From: an uncultured Prevotellaceae bacterium
Lineage (GTDB): Bacteria > Bacteroidota > Bacteroidia > Bacteroidales > Bacteroidaceae
Reading direction: 5' to 3'
NCBI GenBank assembly: GCA_900318995.1
Contig: ONMR01000019.1
Span: forward strand, 28,498 to 86,736
DNA length: 58,239 bases
Shown piece by piece: positions 52,496 to 58,239 of the stretch. The position numbers were made by a program, and so were the translations under genes. The notes below the pieces were generated by a model. The model saw only the letters and a list, made by a program, of their open reading frames with translations. It made no database searches and was not told the DNA's origin. Within the stretch, counting starts at the first letter, position 1. Each line of letters begins with the position of its first letter.

Positions 52496-52539
52496 CAAAT
52501 TAAGGTCGCCATTTGGCGACCTTAATTTGTGGAAAGAGT
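52486..52539 (+). terminator. 25-bp inverted repeat spanning the tRNA-Ser 3' end
   Basis: 52486-52510 pairs with 52515-52539 at 24 of 25 positions around a 4-nt loop ATTT; the odd position is a G·U in RNA. It contains the last 10 nt of the tRNA. T7 follows at 52548-52554. It can serve as terminator, yet its outer part competes with the acceptor stem. The remaining 250 bp to the next gene hold nothing I recognise beyond GC-rich sequence. Confidence 0.85.
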
Positions 52540-52761
52540 CCTAACCTTTTTTTAGTTTACTCCGTCGCTCGGCTCCGAAGGAGACGCTTGGCTTGTCCAA
52601 GAAATGGGCGGCCCTCCGGGACCGCGGTCTCGCTCCAAGCATTCGCTCGCTCCAATACTATTGAACCTGCGTATAACCTGCGTAATGGGCTTTGTATTTT
52701 CTTAACTAAAGTTGTTGATAAAGGGAGGTTTCGGGTTGCAACAAAATTCGGAGAGTTGTTG

Positions 52762-52769
52762 TAATTTTG
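52762..52769 (+). promoter_or_regulatory. -7 element TAATTTTG of the PurF-like gene
   Basis: A full TAnnTTTG match 35 bp before the ATG at 52805; the nearest TTG is 23 bp upstream. Confidence 0.5.
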
Positions 52770-52804
52770 CAGCCAGAATACTAAACACATTTACTCGATA
52801 GCAA

Positions 52805-54244
52805 ATGGGCGGATTTTTTGGAGTCGTCTCTAAGGAGAGATGCATCAATGATCTTTTTTACGGAACTGATTATCAGTCACATCTGGGAACAAGCCGCGCC
52901 GGTATGGTAACCTTTCACCCTGATTTGGGATTCAAGCGCAGCATACACAACCTTGAAAACGATTATTTCAGGAGCAAGTTTGAATGTGAACTTGACCGTT
53001 TCTGCGGCGGTAGCGGTATAGGCGTAATAAGTGATACCGATGCACAGCCCATGCTAATGAACAGCCATTTGGGCCGATTTGCCCTGGTTACTGTGGCTAA
53101 AATCAATAATAAGGAAGAAATATGTGACAAGCTGCTTGCCGAGAACATGCACCTGAGTGAGTTCAGCAGCGGTAAGATAAATATCACAGAACTAATTGCC
53201 CTGCTAATAATAAAAGGTAAGGATTACGTTGACGGCATTGAGAATGTATATAAGACAATCAAGGGATCATGCTCAATGCTGCTTCTTACAGAACAGGGTA
53301 TCATTGCCGCCCGTGACTCATGGGGACGCACTCCTATCGCTTTGGGTCAGAAAGACGGAGCAATAGCCGTTACAACCGAGACTACGGCATTCCCCAATCT
53401 GGGATATGAAACAAAGTTGCACATGGGCCCCGGCCAGATAATCAGGATTACTGAGAATGGCTATGAGGAACTGCGCAAGCCCAACAAGAAAAACCAGATC
53501 TGCTCTTTCCTGTGGGTTTATTACGGATTCCCCACCAGCTGCTATGAGGGCCGCAATGCCGAAGATGTACGCAATGAGTTGGGCCGCGTGATGGGTCGTG
53601 AGGACGATGTTGAGGTGGATGGCGCCTGCGGTATCCCCGACAGCGGCCTGGGTATGGCTGTAGGTTATGCCGAGGGTCACAAATGCCCCTATGTGAGGGC
53701 TGTGGCCAAGTACACTCCCACATGGCCACGTTCTTTCATGCCTACCGATCAGGAGAGACGTAACCTTGTGGCCAAGATGAAACTTATCTCAAACAAGGAC
53801 ATACTAAACGGCAAGCGTCTGGTGTTCTGCGATGACAGTATCGTACGCGGCACACAGCTCAAGGATAATTCACGCGACTTCTATGCTTCGGGCGTAAAGG
53901 CTGCTCATATGAGAATCTCATGCCCTCCGCTTATCTACAGTTGCCCGTTTGTAAACTTTTCGGCCAGCAAGAATGACCTGGAGCTTATAACCCGCCGTAT
54001 CATCAAGGATTTTGAAGGTGAGAATCCCAGTCAGGAAACACTCAGGAAATACGCAACAACAGGCACACCTGAGTATGATAAGATGGTTCAGGAAATTGCA
54101 AAGCGTTTACAGCTTACAACGCTCAAATTCAGTTCAATAGAAGCATTGGTTAAAGCCATCGGCCTCCCCAAGGAACAGATATGCACACACTGCTTTGACG
54201 GCAGCTCGTTCTACACACTGGAAGAGCAGAACGAACAGAATTGA
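52805..54244 (+). CDS. Amidophosphoribosyltransferase-like protein lacking the N-terminal cysteine
   Basis: 479 residues with the class II glutamine amidotransferase fold (about 1-235) and a phosphoribosyltransferase domain (about 250-470). The PRPP loop is FCDDSIVRGTQLK (341-353). Cysteines C373/C380 and C460-x-x-C463 (ICTHCFDG) recall the Fe-S-type PurF of Bacillus. The mature N-terminus should be Cys (MCGIFG in PurF), but here it is MGGFFG, so the glutaminase nucleophile is absent. From memory a Bacteroidota paralogue of PurF shares this MGGFFG start. It may use ammonia or another donor, or be regulatory. Its 3' end overlaps the convergent sirtuin gene by 34 bp. Confidence 0.85.
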   Translation: MGGFFGVVSKERCINDLFYGTDYQSHLGTSRAGMVTFHPDLGFKRSIHNLENDYFRSKFECELDRFCGGSGIGVISDTDAQPMLMNSHLGRFALVTVAKINNKEEICDKLLAENMHLSEFSSGKINITELIALLIIKGKDYVDGIENVYKTIKGSCSMLLLTEQGIIAARDSWGRTPIALGQKDGAIAVTTETTAFPNLGYETKLHMGPGQIIRITENGYEELRKPNKKNQICSFLWVYYGFPTSCYEGRNAEDVRNELGRVMGREDDVEVDGACGIPDSGLGMAVGYAEGHKCPYVRAVAKYTPTWPRSFMPTDQERRNLVAKMKLISNKDILNGKRLVFCDDSIVRGTQLKDNSRDFYASGVKAAHMRISCPPLIYSCPFVNFSASKNDLELITRRIIKDFEGENPSQETLRKYATTGTPEYDKMVQEIAKRLQLTTLKFSSIEALVKAIGLPKEQICTHCFDGSSFYTLEEQNEQN

Positions 54245-54927
54245 CGCATGCCGGCGGTGGCCACATCTTTGATGTGGACAACTCCGCTTACGTGTGCGGC
54301 TGCAGCAGGATCCGGATCTATCATGTATATCTTGCATTCTGATGGAGCATACTGATATAGGCCGGCTGCGGGATAGACCTGCATTGATGTGCCTACAATA
54401 AGAAGTATGTCTGCCCTACTCACTGCCTCGGCAGCCTTCTGCAGATTGGGAACCTGCTCCCCGAACCATACTATATGCGGACGCAGTTGTGTATTATGCG
54501 GACCGCCCTTGTCACCAAGATTTATTGCTTTATAACCGATGTCCTGCACATAGCGCTCGCTCCACCAGTCCATATCGGTATAGGTATCCTCGGGACGAAC
54601 CTTGGTCAATTCACCATGCAGATGGATGATATTGGTGCTACCGGCACGCTCATGCAGGTTGTCCACATTCTGGGTTATCACCGTAACCTCAAAATCCTTT
54701 TCCAGCTCTGCCAGAATGGTGTGCGCCTCATTAGGCTCAACGGTGGCCAGCTGAGCGCGGCGCTCGTTGTAAAAACGCAATACACGGGCCGGATCACGAT
54801 ACCAGCCGTCAATGGTGGCCACAGCCTCTACAGGCTCATTGTCCCACAGGCCGTTACCGCCTCGGAATGTTGATATGCCACTCTCGGCACTTATGCCGGA
54901 GCCGCTCAAGACTACCAGTTTTTTCAT
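54211..54927 (-). CDS. cobB: NAD-dependent protein deacylase (sirtuin, CobB-like)
   Basis: 238 residues. SGSGISAESGISTFRG binds NAD, TQNVDNLHERAG contributes and the catalytic His is H104 (HLHGE). Y53 and R56 (FYNERR) are the pair that, in class III sirtuins, recognises acidic acyl groups, so desuccinylase/demalonylase activity is likely besides deacetylation. Zinc cysteines are absent. It overlaps the upstream S46 peptidase gene stop by 4 nt (ATGA) and the convergent PurF-like gene by 34 bp. Confidence 0.92.
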   Translation of the reverse strand: MKKLVVLSGSGISAESGISTFRGGNGLWDNEPVEAVATIDGWYRDPARVLRFYNERRAQLATVEPNEAHTILAELEKDFEVTVITQNVDNLHERAGSTNIIHLHGELTKVRPEDTYTDMDWWSERYVQDIGYKAINLGDKGGPHNTQLRPHIVWFGEQVPNLQKAAEAVSRADILLIVGTSMQVYPAAGLYQYAPSECKIYMIDPDPAAAAHVSGVVHIKDVATAGMRQFCSFCSSSV

Positions 54928-56906
54928 TTTACTATATTCATCTCATCCAGCAGATAACCGGCGCCGCCAAACTTATCCATCATCCAGAGCACGTAACGGA
55001 TATCAACGCAGATGCAGCGCTGCAGCTCAGGCTCAAATATAACGTCACCGCTCATAGCCTCCCAGTTGCCGTCAAATGCCAGGCCGATAAGGTTACCCTG
55101 GGCATCCATCACGGGGCTGCCTGAGTTACCTCCTGTAATATCAAGGTTGGTGATAAAGCATGTGGGAACCTCACCGTCAGGACCTGCATACTGACCGAAG
55201 TCACGTTTCTGATACAGCTCCTTCTGACGTGCAGGAACGCGGAACTCATAGTTGGTGGGATCCTCCTTGTCCATCACTCCCTTCATGTTGGTGTAGAAGT
55301 CATAATGCTTGCCCTCCTTGGTTGTATAACCCTGCACGGTTCCGTAGGTAAGGCGGCAGGTGGAGTTGGCATCGGGATATGACTTGGCACCCTTGGTCCA
55401 TTCCATAAGTCCGGCGGTGAAAAGATGAGATGCAGAGTCACGCAGTGCTGCAGCATCATATGAATAAGACGCATTTATGCGGCGGCGGGCAGCACTCAAC
55501 TGTGCGTTAAGGTCTGTGGTGGGATCCATCGACAGATTCTGACCATCAAAAGAGGCAAGTCTCTCAGGGCTGGTGTAAGCGCTGTATATGAATATGTTGT
55601 CCACATTCAGTCTTGAAAGGTCCAGTGAATCCTTGGGGCTGGCATTATCCATGTAGAACCCGACCATCGCCTTTGTGATGTCGCGGTCCAGTGACGGGCT
55701 GTAGTTGCGGTAGAACGCCTCACGGTCCGCACTGTTCATCTGCGCAATACGGAGCAGTTCTATGTTGCCCAGGCTCTCGCTGAACACGGAATTACGCAGG
55801 TTGTACTCAGTATTATTCCTGACGTTCTCAGCAATCACATCAATCACATTTCCGTATTTGGCCTGACGTTTGGGTTTGGCGTTTACCCATGACATGAAAT
55901 CGGCCTCCTTCTGACGCTGACGCCCTATGACATCAAGGTTTGCAAAACACTCCCTCATGCCCTGCCATTTTTTCCAGCCGTTGGCCGATGATGCATACTT
56001 GTTGGCATACTGCAGACCGATGGTATCGTTGGAGCGCATTCCCTGCCACATCACATCCTGACGTACTGTACGGGCTGCAATGCGGATATCCTGCACCTCC
56101 ATCATCTGCTCCAGCTGGGCAGCGGTCTGGAAACGCTGGGTACGGCCGGGATAACCCATTATCATGGCAAAATCGCCCTCCTCAATACCCTTGAGCGATA
56201 TGCTCAGGAACTGCTTGGGACGCAGCGGGATATTGTCCTTGCTGTAATCGGCAGGATTGCCGTCGCGGTCGGTATAGACGCGGAACATGCTGAAATCGCA
56301 GGTATGGCGCGGCCACATCCAGTTGTCGGTCTCACCTCCGAACTTACCGGCCGATGCAGGCGGAGCGCCCACAAACCTTACGTCACGATATACCTTATTT
56401 ACGATTATGTATTTCTGGTTGTCATTATAGAAGCTGGTCACCTGCACCTGGCAGTCAGGATTTTCCTTCTTTATCTTCTCCAGCAGTGCATCGGCCTTGT
56501 CCTGTTTCATCTTGGTAATATCAGTCATGCTCTGTAGGAATGTCACCGTCAGACCCGGAACCGGAATCTCCTCATCCAGGCTCATTGCCCAGTATCCGTC
56601 CTCCAAATAGTTGTGCTCCGGAGTTGACAGCCCCTGAATGCTGGAGTAGCCGCAGTGATGGTTGGTTACCAGCAGGCCCTTGTCAGAGATTATTTCGGCC
56701 GTACAACCGCCGCCGAAGTGTACCACTGCATCCTTGATTGAAGCCTTCTTCTCATTATAGATATCCGACACACCGATCTTGAGACCAAGTTTCTTCATAT
56801 CCGCCTGGTTCATTTTCTTTAGTGTAGGCAACATCCACATACCCTCATCGGCCCGGACCGATGTTGCGGCCAATGCCATAGCAAGTATTACAATAATTTT
56901 CTTCAT
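54924..56906 (-). CDS. S46-family dipeptidyl-peptidase (DPP7-like)
   Basis: 660 residues from ATG 56906; the upstream in-frame extension to 56942 covers the promoter. A signal peptide (cut after SVRA) precedes a catalytic domain with TNHHCGY (His), the Asp segment and GNSGSP (Ser). The residue 18 after the Ser is Gly in FDGNWE. In Porphyromonas enzymes this position separates DPP7 (Gly, hydrophobic P1) from DPP11 (Arg, acidic P1), so DPP7-like specificity is predicted. A periplasmic enzyme that trims peptides to dipeptides for uptake. Translationally coupled to the sirtuin gene. Confidence 0.92.
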   Translation of the reverse strand: MKKIIVILAMALAATSVRADEGMWMLPTLKKMNQADMKKLGLKIGVSDIYNEKKASIKDAVVHFGGGCTAEIISDKGLLVTNHHCGYSSIQGLSTPEHNYLEDGYWAMSLDEEIPVPGLTVTFLQSMTDITKMKQDKADALLEKIKKENPDCQVQVTSFYNDNQKYIIVNKVYRDVRFVGAPPASAGKFGGETDNWMWPRHTCDFSMFRVYTDRDGNPADYSKDNIPLRPKQFLSISLKGIEEGDFAMIMGYPGRTQRFQTAAQLEQMMEVQDIRIAARTVRQDVMWQGMRSNDTIGLQYANKYASSANGWKKWQGMRECFANLDVIGRQRQKEADFMSWVNAKPKRQAKYGNVIDVIAENVRNNTEYNLRNSVFSESLGNIELLRIAQMNSADREAFYRNYSPSLDRDITKAMVGFYMDNASPKDSLDLSRLNVDNIFIYSAYTSPERLASFDGQNLSMDPTTDLNAQLSAARRRINASYSYDAAALRDSASHLFTAGLMEWTKGAKSYPDANSTCRLTYGTVQGYTTKEGKHYDFYTNMKGVMDKEDPTNYEFRVPARQKELYQKRDFGQYAGPDGEVPTCFITNLDITGGNSGSPVMDAQGNLIGLAFDGNWEAMSGDVIFEPELQRCICVDIRYVLWMMDKFGGAGYLLDEMNIVK

Positions 56907-56930
56907 ATCAATTGTTTTGTATAATTGTTG

Positions 56931-56938
56931 CAAATTTA
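56931..56938 (-). promoter_or_regulatory. -7 element TAAATTTG of the S46 peptidase
   Basis: A full TAnnTTTG match on the minus strand, 24 bp before the ATG at 56906, in the 79-bp gap shared with the divergent esterase gene. Confidence 0.5.
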
Positions 56939-56985
56939 GCATTTTCCCGTATCTTTACGTCTTGCTAACCAATTTCTTTCAATTG

Positions 56986-57960
56986 ATGAGAAACCTTTTA
57001 CAACATATATCATACATCCTGGCAGGTATACTCATTCTGATGGTTCCGACCTGTGTCGCAGCGCAGAGACACCGTCTGCCGGAATGCGCCACCTATAGCT
57101 ATGTGGAACGTGACTCCGCCCTGTATCTGGATGTTTACAGGCCTGACAATCCAAGAGCCGACAGGGCTGCCGTGATAACGCTTTTCGGTGGCGGGTTCTT
57201 TGCCGGAGAGCGTAACAACCAGCACCAGAAAGAGACCGCCCGAGCCCTGTTACAGCGCGGTTTCACTGTGATATCCATCGATTACCGTTTGGGATTGAAG
57301 GACACTGAGATGGTAAAGGCCAACAGCACTCTGTTTAAAGCCACAGGATTGTTCCGATACTGTATTGACATTGCCGTCGAGGACTGTGCCGCAGCGGTAG
57401 CATGGGTTTGCTCCAACGCCGATATGCTGGACATCGATCCATCAAGGATAATTCTGACCGGCAGCTCCGCAGGAGCCATCACGGTTCTGCAGCTGGATTA
57501 CTGCCGATCCAACTCACTGCCTGAAGCATCGGCCCTTCCATCCGGCTGGAAACCTGCAGCGGTGATTCCCTACTCCGGCGGAATCATGTGCCGCAAGCAT
57601 GACCTCAAATACGCCACAGACCCTGCACCCACAATGCTGATGCATGGCAAAAAGGACCGGATTGTCAATTACAAGAGTTTTGGAATGCCACTATCATCAA
57701 AACTGTTCGGAGCCAAGAAAGTGGATAAGGCAATGAACCGTCAGGATATTGCACACTGGTTCATACGTTTTGACGGCGTCGGACACGAGGTGGCCAACTG
57801 GCTGCCCGGCTCCATAGACCTGTTCTGCTCATTTGCAGACCTGACGCTGGCCGGACGTGTAACCTCACTTGACGCCGACATGACGGATTCCAACCTGCAA
57901 CCTACCCGCTGGACTAACATGAACATGCTTCAGTTGTACGGCGGTGCCAGAATAAGATAA
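56986..57960 (+). CDS. Exported alpha/beta-hydrolase (esterase/carboxylesterase-type)
   Basis: 324 residues from ATG 56986 (MRNLLQHISYILAG, signal peptide cut after VAA). The oxyanion segment is LFGGGFFAGER (about 66-76), the nucleophile motif GSSAG (S161), a later Asp in HGKKDRIV and His in VGHEVANW complete the triad. The GGG oxyanion loop and length fit esterase/lipase or acetylxylan-esterase-type families; the substrate is unknown. Divergent from the S46 peptidase gene. Confidence 0.87.
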   Translation: MRNLLQHISYILAGILILMVPTCVAAQRHRLPECATYSYVERDSALYLDVYRPDNPRADRAAVITLFGGGFFAGERNNQHQKETARALLQRGFTVISIDYRLGLKDTEMVKANSTLFKATGLFRYCIDIAVEDCAAAVAWVCSNADMLDIDPSRIILTGSSAGAITVLQLDYCRSNSLPEASALPSGWKPAAVIPYSGGIMCRKHDLKYATDPAPTMLMHGKKDRIVNYKSFGMPLSSKLFGAKKVDKAMNRQDIAHWFIRFDGVGHEVANWLPGSIDLFCSFADLTLAGRVTSLDADMTDSNLQPTRWTNMNMLQLYGGARIR

Positions 57961-58071
57961 TCTTTTAACCTTAGCAGTTTTTGTCACTATTATATGTGAA
58001 CACCCCAAAAACAACAGCGGCGCAGCAAAAGAGACATAGTTTATAAATAGACAATTTAAGGTTAACATCTA

Positions 58072-58106
58072 AATCAGCAGCAAATTTTGTTTGTTGCTGA
58101 TTTTCT
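58072..58106 (+). terminator. Intrinsic terminator of the esterase gene
   Basis: AATCAGCAGCAAA (58072-58084) pairs with TTTGTTGCTGATT (58090-58102; one G·U), 5-nt loop, followed by TTCTT. Confidence 0.8.
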
Positions 58107-58239
58107 TTATGTTAACTATGTTTTCAAAATCGTCAATTTATTAAGCGTTATGTTAACGAAGGATAAATAATTAACTTCCCACTTAACTTCCGCCCGCTTT
58201 TTGACTCTTATATCCGAAAGCTGGTTGAAACAGCATTCA
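58107..58239. other. Non-coding end of window with repeated GTTAAC
   Basis: No gene seen. The palindrome GTTAAC occurs at 58061, 58111 and 58152, twice preceded by AT and followed by A/T or C-rich sequence. These may be binding sites for a gene beyond the edge, or chance in AT-rich DNA. Confidence 0.3.

Noticed and set aside
52513-52764. 83-codon frame after tRNA-Ser beginning MATLICGKS
   Set aside because: Its start lies in the 25-bp inverted repeat (the mirror frame begins with the same residues); no family or promoter support.

Overview
The window reads as a chromosomal segment of a gut-type Bacteroidales bacterium (Bacteroidaceae/Prevotellaceae-like; genus not determinable from sequence alone). 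The evidence is the repeated Bacteroidota promoter grammar (-7 TAnnTTTG, often with a TTG/TTTG about 20 bp upstream and no Shine-Dalgarno), the complete MoxR-DUF58-BatABCDE locus, rpmB-rpmG-DUF4295, an S46 dipeptidyl-peptidase, Fib_succ_major (TIGR02145) surface proteins and a BT4734/VirE-type mobile-element replication module.

Layout. 1-4.0 kb: the end of a defence-type module on the minus strand, a SNF2/HepA-like helicase followed by the start of a DNA methyltransferase that runs off the edge. It is preceded by a long structured leader with its own promoter and an 18-bp palindromic operator. 4.1-5.6 kb: two small genes for secreted or surface-type proteins. 5.6-13 kb: an integrative element with a tyrosine integrase, an unknown 213-aa protein, DUF3853, VirE-N and PriCT-2/DUF3987 proteins, an iteron-like repeat field and a possible structured RNA. 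It has no relaxase or virion genes. A RhuM-Fic/Doc fusion with an inverted-repeat operator lies next to it. 13-20.9 kb: an accessory stretch of lipoproteins, small membrane proteins, a GNAT, a flavin reductase and a frameshifted lipoprotein. It also holds two ~95-nt candidate small RNA genes of one family and a 79-bp promoter/start block duplicated in front of two unrelated genes.

20.9-58 kb is mostly core genome: acyl-CoA ligase, membrane AraC regulator, patatin-barrel protein, HtpG, ClpC, GyrA, a TPR protein, PAP2 phosphatase, the Bat locus (BatE back to MoxR), an HU protein fused to a LysM domain through a membrane helix, HU, RimO, FtsY, DUF4295, L33, L28, TsaD, PaaK with an ACT protein, tRNA-Ser(CGA), a PurF-like protein lacking the catalytic cysteine, a sirtuin, a DPP7-like S46 peptidase and an esterase.

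How it fits together: the core part combines envelope stress/aerotolerance (Bat), protein quality control (HtpG, ClpC), translation (L28, L33, RimO, TsaD, tRNA-Ser, FtsY) and peptide/aryl-acid metabolism (S46 peptidase, PaaK-ACT). The first 20 kb is variable genome carrying defence, mobile and surface functions. No rRNA and no CRISPR array were seen. Candidates for undescribed biology are the paired small RNAs, the structured leader upstream of the helicase-methyltransferase operon, the iteron/leader-motif element, the HU-TM-LysM protein and the 25-bp hairpin built onto the 3' end of tRNA-Ser.
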